Source: Flectobacillus roseus (GTDB lineage: Bacteria > Bacteroidota > Bacteroidia > Cytophagales > Spirosomataceae). From it: a stretch of DNA of 64,000 nucleotides. Shown piece by piece: positions 31,893 through 41,300 of the stretch. How positions within the stretch are numbered: the stretch's first letter is position 1; every line of letters begins with the position of its first letter. Below the pieces are notes generated by a model. That model was not told where the DNA came from. It ran no database searches and saw only the letters and a program-made list of their open reading frames with translations. The DNA is taken from NCBI RefSeq assembly GCF_030056665.1, contig NZ_JASHIG010000002.1, one strand, 5' to 3'. The position numbers and the translations under genes were made by a program.

Positions 31893-34823
31893 TTATGATA
31901 CCATTAAATTATCGGTAGGACTTTTGGAGTCAGGTGAATAAGGGGAGGCTTTTCTAACAATTTCATGAATGATCTCATCCATCTCACGCGCTGATATGTC
32001 TACACACGAAAGCAATTCAGCTGAAGGTAAATTTCCTTGTGAATCGTGCATAAGCAGATCTACAGCCCCGAGTATTCGAGAAAGTGGCGCACGAACGACA
32101 TGTGATTGAATCCAAGTAATCTCACGAAGCTTGAGGTTTTGTTCTTCAATGGCGCGAACATATTTCTCCTTTTCGGTGATATCCTTGGAAAAACATGATA
32201 CGCCGATTATTTCATCATCACGGTAGATGGGATATAAATTGATTTCCGAAATTTCATATTCGCCTTTTACAGGATTAAAACCAGAAACCTCTTCAAAGAA
32301 AGATTCTCCCGCCAAAGCTCGATCGTACAACAAATTCCAATAGGTTAATTCCTCCTTTGACCATTTTTCATTGAGAGCTTCTGACCCAACTTGAGGCTGC
32401 TCTCCTATCTTTTGGGCTAATCTTTGCGCAAAAATTGAATTGAATGTCACAAATCTTTTTTCAGTATCAATTGACCAAATGTAGTTATCTGTATTGTTGA
32501 TTAATAGTTCTAAGTTGGACTTCATACGCTCTATGTTACTTTCCTGCTCTTTCAGAGTAGAGATATCACGATACGAAATAGCCATGCCATCATTAAGCGG
32601 ATTACAGCTAACCGAAAGCCATTTTTTGGAATGTTCCTCAAAATCTATAAAGCTATGTTCTCTATTTTCATCTTGAGCCACCACATGTTGCATGAAGAAG
32701 GGATGGTAAGGATGAATATTAAAAACTTCCCAGAGATACATACCCATATGTGATTGCGAATCCAAATCAAAAAGCTGTTCAGCGGCCTTATTGGTATATT
32801 GAATCCGCCATTGATCGTTTACCATAAAATACCCATCTGTAATACTTGACAAGATTCTACCACTATTTTCCGCCTCTAAAAGATATTGTCGTTTGGCCGA
32901 TTGTTCTTGGGTAATATCCTTACCAATAAGATAAGCAATTTCTGTATTGGACTCATAGGTCGCGCTCCACTCTATCCAATGAATTGTGCCATCTTTGGCC
33001 ACACATCTGTTTGTAAAAATTGAGCTAGCATTGTTAGAAAACATCAAATCTAAATCAAATCTCGCTGCTCCTAGATCCTCTGGATGAACCACTTGCAAAA
33101 ATGGTTTGCCATAAAATTCCTCTTTTACGAAACCAAGTTCTTTACAAAAACGAGGATTGACCTTGATAAAACTACCATCACGACCGATAGTACAGATATA
33201 ATTATTGGAATGATTAAAGACATTATCCCAATCTTTCAATGCACTTAATTTAACTATTTTTAATCCTAATATATCTGCCACACTCTTACAAAATGAGGTA
33301 TGTTTTTTGTTAATCAGGGTCACATCCTGCGTGCAAAGCGATAAAATTCCAACTACCTTGTGTTTACTTTTAAGCGGTAACACAAAAGAATTACACTCAA
33401 TAGCTTTTCCACCATTTATTTCTCGCATTTGCTTTCCTCGCATGGCTTGTCCATGACGAAATACCTGTACTTCCCAGTCATCGACCGAATGCTCTATCCG
33501 TATAGGAGATGCCAAAGAGAGGCTTTCTGGAAAATTATGTGTTCCTAAACTTACATTTTTGAGATATTTACCTGCGCCATCTACAACCCACAAGGAGGCA
33601 GTTTGATAACCAGCTAGCTCACAGACACGTTTAAGCACCATTTCAAAAGGCTCATTGAAAGATTGTGTTTGACCCAACAGTCTATGAATTTCGTTTAAGC
33701 AAAGTGTCTCTTGATTTTTCTGATAGTTATCTGTGATATCTAAAAGCGTGGCGAGATGATACCCTCCAATGAGTTTTTTATGTAATTGATAGCTTGCAAT
33801 GAGTTGGTTATTCTCAAAATCTCTGATTTTGGTAATTCCTTTGGCTTGGTTATGCTCAAGAAAAGTTTGCCAGATTTGACCAAATGATTTCTTGAGACCA
33901 TCCGTCATCAAAGGCTGAATTTTTGAGACTTTCAATTGATTATTGTATGCGCGGAAAAGTTTAACCGCTGAACGATTCGCATCGATGATTTGTCCATCAT
34001 CATCAAAAACCAAAATTGCCTCTTGAGTTTTATCGAAAATGGTTTCAAATTGGGAAAGCGAAGAGCGCTCACGTTCTCGAGACTCGATGAGTTGGGTAAT
34101 ATCCGTAAAAATCACCAACGAGGCGGGATACTCGTTTACAATGATATTATAGGCCGAAAACTCTATATGCAGGGTATTATTTTCGGGCAAACACCACCTT
34201 ACAACAGTCCGTTCACCTGTTCGAGAGGCCATATTCTTTTCCATACGTTCCATATCGTCGGGATGACACAACTCCGTGATGTTCATCTGGGTGAGCCATT
34301 CTTCCTTTGCCGAAATGGTATCTTTTGTGGCTTGGTTTACCATCACAATTCGATTGGTATATGCGCAAGTCACCATCATCGGTATGGCTGAACTAGTAAA
34401 CAAATTATTATATAAATCGATGTATTTAGATAATTTTTGTTTACTCTCTTTCTTTACTTCAAAAGAACTCAACACACGCTCTATCCAATCTTCGGAAAGT
34501 TGGTTATCGAGCAGATAATCTTCATACTTAATCTCATTCTGAGATTTTAATTCGTTTTTATTGTCTTTAGGAATTATTAAAACTATGTAGAGAGGAGATG
34601 ACTGCTGGCGGTAGTCGTTGTAAAGCTGTATTTCTGGAGATGCAAAACTTGGTAGGTAATAAAAGACAATCGGACGGGGTTGAAAATCGAGTGGTTGCGC
34701 TATTTCTTCGACAGGAAGATACTCGTATTCAGTACAGAGTCGCTGAAAGCTCTCAGTTATGGACTTCGGTATGTCTGGTACTGTTTTAGTGGCGGTAAAA
34801 TTTTTGAATGAGTAAAGCAACAT
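31893..34823 (-). CDS. Multi-PAS/GAF signalling protein with HisKA-like segment but no ATPase domain
   Basis: This cytoplasmic 976-residue protein has an N-terminal region of unknown type (1-150) and a PAS (about 155-255). A second PAS follows (about 265-370), then a GAF-like domain (about 385-530: LCELAGYQTASLWVVDGAGKY, CNSFVLPLKSKHKVVGILSL) and three further PAS/PAC units (about 540-655, 660-770, 780-895). The last 70 residues (WIQSHVVRAPLSRILGAVDLL) resemble a histidine-kinase dimerisation helix with the usual His. The chain stops there: N, G1 and G2 boxes of HATPase are absent and the stop is clean. It cannot autophosphorylate alone. Confidence 0.85.
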   Translation of the reverse strand: MLLYSFKNFTATKTVPDIPKSITESFQRLCTEYEYLPVEEIAQPLDFQPRPIVFYYLPSFASPEIQLYNDYRQQSSPLYIVLIIPKDNKNELKSQNEIKYEDYLLDNQLSEDWIERVLSSFEVKKESKQKLSKYIDLYNNLFTSSAIPMMVTCAYTNRIVMVNQATKDTISAKEEWLTQMNITELCHPDDMERMEKNMASRTGERTVVRWCLPENNTLHIEFSAYNIIVNEYPASLVIFTDITQLIESRERERSSLSQFETIFDKTQEAILVFDDDGQIIDANRSAVKLFRAYNNQLKVSKIQPLMTDGLKKSFGQIWQTFLEHNQAKGITKIRDFENNQLIASYQLHKKLIGGYHLATLLDITDNYQKNQETLCLNEIHRLLGQTQSFNEPFEMVLKRVCELAGYQTASLWVVDGAGKYLKNVSLGTHNFPESLSLASPIRIEHSVDDWEVQVFRHGQAMRGKQMREINGGKAIECNSFVLPLKSKHKVVGILSLCTQDVTLINKKHTSFCKSVADILGLKIVKLSALKDWDNVFNHSNNYICTIGRDGSFIKVNPRFCKELGFVKEEFYGKPFLQVVHPEDLGAARFDLDLMFSNNASSIFTNRCVAKDGTIHWIEWSATYESNTEIAYLIGKDITQEQSAKRQYLLEAENSGRILSSITDGYFMVNDQWRIQYTNKAAEQLFDLDSQSHMGMYLWEVFNIHPYHPFFMQHVVAQDENREHSFIDFEEHSKKWLSVSCNPLNDGMAISYRDISTLKEQESNIERMKSNLELLINNTDNYIWSIDTEKRFVTFNSIFAQRLAQKIGEQPQVGSEALNEKWSKEELTYWNLLYDRALAGESFFEEVSGFNPVKGEYEISEINLYPIYRDDEIIGVSCFSKDITEKEKYVRAIEEQNLKLREITWIQSHVVRAPLSRILGAVDLLMHDSQGNLPSAELLSCVDISAREMDEIIHEIVRKASPYSPDSKSPTDNLMVS

Positions 34824-35500
34824 AAGGATTCACAATTATGAGAGAGTAGCAAGGATGCCATTTTTCTATATTTTCAAGTAACAATAATGCTCGATGTAAA
34901 TATAGAAAAATATGCCATCATGACAAAAGATTCTTCAAATATTTAGGAATTTCCCCATGTAGCTAAAATTATCCGCATTTAATTAAATTACTATGACACC
35001 CGCCTTACCCAAAAAAGCCTCAATCTATTGACAATCAAGCCTTAAATTATCTTTCTTTTTTATGATATTTCTGAGAAAGAAAAAAATCATTGGGCATACC
35101 CTACAACAGCGGTCAGGTATTATCAACCGAAATTGTTTGTCATGAATTAGGGTAGTACGAACGATTTCCAATAATTTCGGATATCGGATTTCTGATTTCT
35201 GAAATAAAGTAAAATACCTCTATTTTTTACAATACATAAAAGATTACACTTCCGAAATTCAACATCCGATATCCGAAATAGACAGTTTTAGAATTCTTCA
35301 TATAGTACTAATCATAAATCCAAAATAGGTACTGTAGATCAAGCTAAACTCATGTACGCATACTTCACTAATGGTAATAAATGCATGTACCTACAAATAA
35401 AATACTCATTTGATTCTTGAATTTTTTAATTTTGAACCGCATAAAAGTTATGCCCAGTGCTTCAACTGGAATCAATATTTATTAATACAATTTTAGTGCA
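34824..35500. other. 677-bp intergenic region with B4
   Basis: This is the divergent gap between the PAS/GAF gene and the NTF2-like gene. It contains B4 (35147-35311) and otherwise AT-rich sequence. No gene or RNA is recognised. Promoters for both flanking genes should lie at its ends. Confidence 0.5.
35147..35311 (+). repeat. B-type MITE-like element, copy B4
   Basis: This is a 165-bp element with left end TTAGGGTAGTACGAACGATT and right end CTAA. Internal blocks GGATTTCTGATTTC, AAATAAAGTAAAATACCTC and CATCCGATATCCGAAATAG match B2 and B3. Flanks TCATGAA and TCATAAA match at six of seven positions, suggesting a 7-bp target duplication. Confidence 0.8.
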
Positions 35501-35902
35501 ATGAAAGGTGTAGAAATCGTAAAGGCCTATTACAATAGCTTCAATCAAAAAGATTGGCAAGGAATGTTAGACTTGCTTGATGAGAATATTCGTCATGAAA
35601 GCAACCAAGGCGATGTGCGTGTAGGAAAAGATAAATTCACAGCATTTCTTCAAAAAATGGACGAAAGCTATGAAGAAACGCTCACTGATATGGTTTTTTT
35701 GGCAGAGGAGACTGGGACTCGTGTAGCAGTTGAGTTTGTGGTAAATGGTATTTACAAAAAAGGAGAAGAAGGTCTTCCTGAAGCGCACGGGCAAACTTAT
35801 GTGTTGCCTGCTGGGGCATTTTTGGAAGTAAAAGATGGGAAAATCACCCGTGTAACAACATACTATAACCTTACACTTTGGATTGAACTAGTTTCAAAGT
35901 AA
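35501..35902 (+). CDS. NTF2-like/ketosteroid-isomerase-related protein
   Basis: This 133-residue protein of the SnoaL/NTF2 cone fold has the helix VEIVKAYYNSFNQKDWQGMLDLLDENIRHE at the start, central FTAFLQKMDESYEE, and C-terminal beta strands ending GKITRVTTYYNLTLWIELV. Members act as small isomerases, hydrolases or binding proteins. The gene is 1 bp from a GNAT gene, and a nitrilase gene lies further down. This set recurs as neighbours in other bacteria to my recollection, but no pathway is established. Confidence 0.82.
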   Translation: MKGVEIVKAYYNSFNQKDWQGMLDLLDENIRHESNQGDVRVGKDKFTAFLQKMDESYEETLTDMVFLAEETGTRVAVEFVVNGIYKKGEEGLPEAHGQTYVLPAGAFLEVKDGKITRVTTYYNLTLWIELVSK

Positions 35903-35903
35903 T

Positions 35904-36485
35904 ATGGAATTTATCAAAAAAGTAGGCAAAGAAATAGAAAGCATTTTTGAAGATTTGGCAAAACTCAGAATCGAGGTATTCCATGACTATCCTTACCTAT
36001 ATGAGGGAACATTGGACTATGAATTGGAATATTTAAAGACCTATGCTAATTCGGAAAAAGGCTTTCTATTTGCCGTTTATGACCAAGGTAAAATGGTTGG
36101 TGCTACGACAGGGATTCCGCTCAAGGATGAAACGGAAGAAGTGCAAACCCCATTTATAGAACAAAATTTTCCTTTGGATAAAATATTCTATTTTGGCGAA
36201 AGTATTTTGTTAAAACCGTATCGAGGCATGGGACTTGGACATCGTTTTTTTGATGAAAGGGAAGCATTCGCAAAGGATAACGGTTTTCAAATTACCACTT
36301 TCTGTTCTGTTGACCGAGGAGAAAATCATCCTTTGAAACCAACAGACTATCGTCCCAATGATGTTTTTTGGACAAAAAGAGGTTATTCCCAACAACCTGA
36401 TTTGGTTTGTGAAATGAGTTGGCTAGATATTGGCGAAACGGAAAGTGCCCAAAAACCACTCAGATTTTGGCTTAAAAATCTGTAG
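35904..36485 (+). CDS. GNAT-family N-acetyltransferase
   Basis: This 193-residue acyltransferase carries the acetyl-CoA-binding motif A as YRGMGLGHRFFDEREAFA (about 109-126) after the beta-4 strand FYFGESILLKP. The N-terminal part (IEVFHDYPYLYEGTLDYELEYL) and the C-terminal WTKRGYSQQPDLVCEMSWLDIGE are typical of a subgroup found with carbon-nitrogen hydrolases. It begins 1 bp after the NTF2-like gene, so the two are translated together. The acceptor substrate is unknown. Confidence 0.85.
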   Translation: MEFIKKVGKEIESIFEDLAKLRIEVFHDYPYLYEGTLDYELEYLKTYANSEKGFLFAVYDQGKMVGATTGIPLKDETEEVQTPFIEQNFPLDKIFYFGESILLKPYRGMGLGHRFFDEREAFAKDNGFQITTFCSVDRGENHPLKPTDYRPNDVFWTKRGYSQQPDLVCEMSWLDIGETESAQKPLRFWLKNL

Positions 36486-36488
36486 TTG

Positions 36489-36644
36489 TAAGTTAGTGGG
36501 CAAGATAAAATTTAAGATTACACTTTAGGCTTTCCGGTTACGGCTTTCGGCGGTGAGTAATAAAAAACATTTTAACACTCTGTGCCTTGTGCCTGTTGCC
36601 TTGTCCCTAAACACAAATCTTAACTCTTATTCTGCGTTATTACT
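36489..36644 (+). repeat. A-type inverted-repeat element, copy A2
   Basis: This 156-bp element begins TAAGTTAGTGGGCAAGATAA, passes through the core (GGCTTTCGGCGGTGAG, GCCTTGTGCCTGTTGCCTTG) and ends so that the other strand reads AGTAATAACGCAGAATAAGA. It starts 4 bp after the GNAT stop. It is in direct tandem with A3. Confidence 0.72.
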
Positions 36645-36646
36645 AG

Positions 36647-36801
36647 AGTTAGTGGGCAAGATAAAATTTAAGAGTACACTTTGGGCTTTCAGGAAACGGC
36701 TTTCGGCGGTGAGTAATAAAAAACATTTTAACACTCTGTGCCTCTTGCCTGTTGCCTTGCCCCTAAACATATCACTTAAATTTTATCATGCACGATTACT
36801 C
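36647..36801 (+). repeat. A-type inverted-repeat element, copy A3 (tandem with A2)
   Basis: This 155-bp copy is about 90% like A2 in its core. Ends are GAGTTAGTGGGCAAGATAAA and, on the other strand, GAGTAATCGTGCATGATAAA; the AAATTTAAG inner parts of the arms also match. Together A2 and A3 fill nearly the whole 353-bp gap before the nitrilase gene. Confidence 0.72.
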
Positions 36802-36838
36802 ATTTTACCAGTAATTATTCAAATTTTAATCCATTCGT

Positions 36839-37738
36839 ATGAAAGTTCGTGTTGCAACCGCGCAATATCCCATCACGCAACATAGCTCATTTGATGCGTG
36901 GGCAAGCCACGTACACGAATGGGTGGCGGAGGCTAGTGCTCAAGAAGCCAAATTGTTGGTTTTCCCCGAATACGGTGCCATGGAGTTGACAAGTATATTA
37001 CCAACCAATTTACAATCTTCTCTTCAAGGACAGGTAATTGAGTTGAGTAACTTACAAGACAAATTCATAGATGTCTGGACTACCGCAGCACTGCAAAATA
37101 AAGTGACGATTGTTGCTCCAAGCTTACCAGTCATCATCAACGGACGTCCTGTCAACAGGGCGATGGTTTTTTCAGAAAAAGGCTACGTTGGGTATCAAGA
37201 TAAATTTTTCATGACGCGTTTTGAAAACGAAGAGTGGGGAATTTCAAGTGGAGAAAAAGTGCTCAGTATTTTTGAGGCAGAATGGGGAAAATTTGGTATT
37301 CAAATATGCTATGATGTCGAATTTCCTATTGGCAGTCAGCTACTTGCCTCTGAAGGTGCTCAACTCATTGTAGCACCAAGCTGCACCGAAACCATCAGAG
37401 GGGCTACGCGTGTACACATAGGGGCTAGAGCCAGGGCTTTGGAAAACCAAATTTACACTGCGGTATCACAAACGGTTGGCAATGCACTATGGTCGCCAGC
37501 AGTCGACATCAATTATGGATATGCGGCTTTTTATGCTACTCCTGATAAAAATCTGCCAGAAGAAGGAATCATTTCCTTAGGCGAAACCCAAAAACCAACA
37601 TGGCATTATCAAACCTTAGATTTTGAACTTTTGGACAGGGTAAGAGCAGATGGCCAAGTGTTTAATTTTAGAGACCAACAAGGTATCGCTACAAAACTAT
37701 TGTATCATAAAATAGATATCAAAAAAGTTCAAGTTTAA
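36839..37738 (+). CDS. Carbon-nitrogen hydrolase (nitrilase superfamily)
   Basis: The 299-residue enzyme shows the catalytic triad: Glu in LLVFPEYGAMEL (about 38-49), Lys in GYQDKFFMTRFE (about 118-129), and Cys in FGIQICYDVEFPIG (about 155-168). The conserved YTAVSQTVGNA segment follows. Members hydrolyse amides or nitriles. The family type with F-E-N-E-E-W after the Lys is found with GNAT proteins. It is separated from the GNAT gene by the A2/A3 repeats, so it may be transcribed separately. The substrate is unknown. Confidence 0.88.
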   Translation: MKVRVATAQYPITQHSSFDAWASHVHEWVAEASAQEAKLLVFPEYGAMELTSILPTNLQSSLQGQVIELSNLQDKFIDVWTTAALQNKVTIVAPSLPVIINGRPVNRAMVFSEKGYVGYQDKFFMTRFENEEWGISSGEKVLSIFEAEWGKFGIQICYDVEFPIGSQLLASEGAQLIVAPSCTETIRGATRVHIGARARALENQIYTAVSQTVGNALWSPAVDINYGYAAFYATPDKNLPEEGIISLGETQKPTWHYQTLDFELLDRVRADGQVFNFRDQQGIATKLLYHKIDIKKVQV

Positions 37739-38381
37739 ACAAGTGAGAATCCTAAGTTATCGTGCAAAATAAGATTCAGGTTGTGTGTTTAGGCAACAGG
37801 CAAAGCGTGTAAAATGTTTTTAATAACCACAGAAATACTTTTTCCCGAAGCTTACCGCCGAAAGCTGATACCTGAAAGCCTTAAAAATTCTATTTTGCCC
37901 ACTAACTTATATTGCTTTCTTCAAAACGTTTAATCTTGATAGTTTTACTTCAGGAAACAAGACTATGAAAGGTTTAATTTCCTGAAGTATTTATACTCAG
38001 CAATTACTGCTTCAAATACCAGCTCCAAGGTCGCTACAAAATTTCTATCGCCTAATTTTCTCACTCATCTTCAAAAACTAACAAAAATCATCCCTAATAC
38101 TAGGGATTTTATAGCTTTTATTAGGGAATTCTAACTAGAGTCATTTGTTTTTGTTCTTCAAAAATATAACTTGCCACTGCCTTCAACAATAAGATTATTG
38201 CCCCGAACTCATCTTCTGCTTAAACGAAAACTATTTTAAGAGAACTCACTCGATAAATAGTTGAAAACCATCCATTTTAAATGGTAAAATAACTACCTCA
38301 ACCAGCACTCAATTTATGTTGTAATCCGTCTGAGAAGACGGAGGTAAGGAATTATTAGATAACCATTAATACACTAGTACT
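37739..38381. other. 643-bp intergenic region before the hybrid kinase
   Basis: It contains A4 and a stem-loop at 37947-37988 (ACTTCAGGAAA with TTTCCTGAAGT, 20-nt loop) that may terminate the nitrilase transcript. The remainder to 38381 is AT-rich leader sequence without a gene. Confidence 0.5.
37753..37909 (-). repeat. A-type inverted-repeat element, copy A4
   Basis: This 157-bp element has left end TAAGTTATCGTGCAAAATAA. Its right end, on the other strand, reads TAAGTTAGTGGGCAAAATAG. The core is present in inverse orientation but shortened (no GGCACAAGG block). Confidence 0.72.
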
Positions 38382-41300
38382 ATGAATCACGTGAAGATTG
38401 AATTATTTGAGGAAGTAAAAAATCATCCAGCATTGTTTGATTGGATGATTTCAAACAGTTTTACCGGCTTGGGGTTCATGCAACCCAACGAAACAGATAC
38501 GATTTGGTTCAACACTGCGCTTGTCGATTTCTTCCAGAAAAACACACTCGCTGTATCAGAGTTAAAGGCAGAACTCCAGAAGTTTAAGCCATTTTCAGTA
38601 GATTTTTTTCGCATAACACTAAGCAATTCAAATCATACAAGTTTTGCGGTTGATACAAAATTATTTCATTTTGATGATTCAAATAAAATTGCATTCGGAT
38701 TCTATGTTGAAGAAATTTTAAAAGAAGAGAAAATAGATATCCTGTCTTCCATCATCCAAAGTAGGGCTTATTATGTAGTTACTACAGATTTATTCGGTAA
38801 TTATAGTTTCGTAAATGAACACTTTTGTGAGGTATTCAGCTTTACAAAGGACGAAATTATCGGCAAAAATGCCTTATCTAATATTATTCCAGAAGACCAT
38901 CAAAAGTGTCAGGATACGGTTGGACTATGTTTTCAGTTTCCTAACAAACCTCATCCTGTCATTTTAAGAAAACCTGACAAAAATGGAGAGGTCGTTGTAA
39001 ATGCATGGGAATTTAGCGGTCAAACAGATGCACAAGGTAACGTATATGAAATTCTTTGCACAGGATACAATATCACAGACCAAATCAGAATACAAAATGA
39101 TTTGAGTGTATTGGTATCGACTATGTCTGATATTTTGATGGTAGTAGGTACCGACTTCAAGATAAAATATCTCTCCAACAGTTGGGAAAGATTATTAAAC
39201 CAATCTGTGGAAGGTTGGCTGGGCGCAAACTATCTGGCACTAATTCATGAGGCTGACAAAGAGAAACTTACAATTGCTGTTCAAAGCATCGGGGAATCGC
39301 AAACACAAACATCTGTTGAGTATCGCATATTGAGCTTTTCTGGAGAATGGATTTGGCTTCGTTCTTCGATCAACTATGATGAGGCTACTAAAAATTTAGT
39401 CTTTACAAGCCAAAATATTTCTGATAATAAAGAGAAAGAGGAAAAGCTCAAAGAGTTGGCCTTGGTTGCCTCCCAAACCACAGATGCGATTATTATAGCA
39501 GATGCTCAAGGTCGTATAACTTGGATTAACAAAGCATATCAGGAACTAACGGGCTATTCACTGGAAGAGGTATTAGGTCGTAAACCTTCAGAATTGATTC
39601 ATGGCCCACTGACTGACCAAAAGACCATCGAAAAAATAAGAGATGCCATCAAAAATCGTGTCCCAATTTCTGAGGTAATCTTGAATTATACCAAAGACAA
39701 GCAGACCTATTGGATTGACATCACAATCAATCCCGTTTTTGATGAACATAATGTTTGTACCAACTTTATAGCAGTTGAAAGAAATATATCGGCAAAAAAA
39801 ATTGCTGAAGATGAATTACGTGCCACCAAAGCATCACTTTTGCAAACGAGTGAGGTAGCGCTTGTGGGTGGATGGGAATTAACCCTACCTGACAGAGCTT
39901 TGTATTGGAATGAGATTACCAGAAGTATTTTTGAAGTTGAACCTGAATTTAGCCCCGTACTTGAAAAAAGCGTCAATTTTTACACACCAGAGTACAGAAA
40001 TATACTGATTAAATCGCTGGATGATTGTATAAGTAATCATAAAAGCTTTGATGTTGAAATGGAAATCATTACTCAAAAAGGAGCTAAAAAATGGTTACGA
40101 TTAATCGGTAAAATGGATACTGAATCGACTCCACAAAAAGCTTATGGTGTGGTTCAAGACATTACAAAAGTGAAAATAGCTGAGGCGGAAGCAAAAAAAT
40201 CGACTTTGCTGCTTCAAAAACTATCCAGTCAAGTACCTGGGAGTTTGTATTTGTATGAATTTTCGGAAAATACTGGAAAATTTTCGTTCCCGTACGTCTC
40301 GGCAGGTATTTCTGAGATTTATGAGGTAACCCCCGAGGAAGTAGTACATAACCCTGAGCTGATTTTTAACAGAATTATTCCTGAAGACCAACAACGGGTG
40401 ATTGACAGCATGGAGCTTGCCCTCCTGTCGTTTGACAGATGGGAGCAGGAATTCAGAATTTTAGATTCTAAAGGAAATATAAAATGGTTAAGAGCCGCCT
40501 CTACTCCTGAAAAAACAGCAACGTCATCCCTGTGGCATGGTTATTTGCAAGATATTACTAAGAAAAAAGAAATTGAAAATGAAATAACCAACTCCGAGAA
40601 AAAATTCAAAAGTTTATTCGATTTCAGCTCAGATGCGATTTTCTTATTTACAGAGGATGGCGTAATTGATTGTAACGATGCTGCCTTAAAACTTCTGGGT
40701 ATGACTGCTAAAACACAAATTCTAGGTCAAAATCCAGCTGATTTTTCTCCAGAGTTTCAACCCAATGGGCAGAAAAGTATAGATTCTGTGAATGAAAAAC
40801 TCGAAGAGCTTACAAATCGAGAATTCTATAATTTTGAATTTGTTCATAAAAGATATGATACTGGAGAAAATTTCCCCTGTGACATTTTATTAAACACCAT
40901 CGAGCTTGGTGGAAAAAAAGTGGTACAATCGGTGATAAGAGATATCACGGCTAGAAAAGAAACTGAAGCACATCTTTTGCGAGCAAGAGAGCAGGCTGAA
41001 GCGGCCAGTCGCTCAAAATCTGAATTTTTGGCCAACATGAGCCACGAAATTCGTACGCCACTCAATGGCGTGATAGGATTTACCGATTTATTGTTGCGGA
41101 CTCAGTTAGACGAAACCCAACGACAATATATGTCTACGGTTCATCAAAGTGCCAATGCATTACTCGATATTATTAATGATATTTTGGATTTTTCTAAAAT
41201 AGAGGCAGGAAAATTGGAATTAGCGCCAGAGAAAATTGATTTACTCGAACTAGGGGGACAGGTAGCTGATATGATTAAGTTTCAGGCGCACCGTAAAGAC

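Noticed and set aside
34985..35050. Terminator-like sequence AAAAAAGCCTCAATC...CAAGCC
   Set aside because: The two halves are direct rather than inverted and do not form a stem.
36489..36801. CRISPR-like tandem repeat
   Set aside because: The two units are 155-bp near copies with inverted ends and no short spacers, so they are A-type elements.
36553..36885. 110-codon plus-strand frame before the nitrilase gene
   Set aside because: It runs through the A2/A3 repeats, and the internally repeated peptide comes from the tandem copy rather than from selection.
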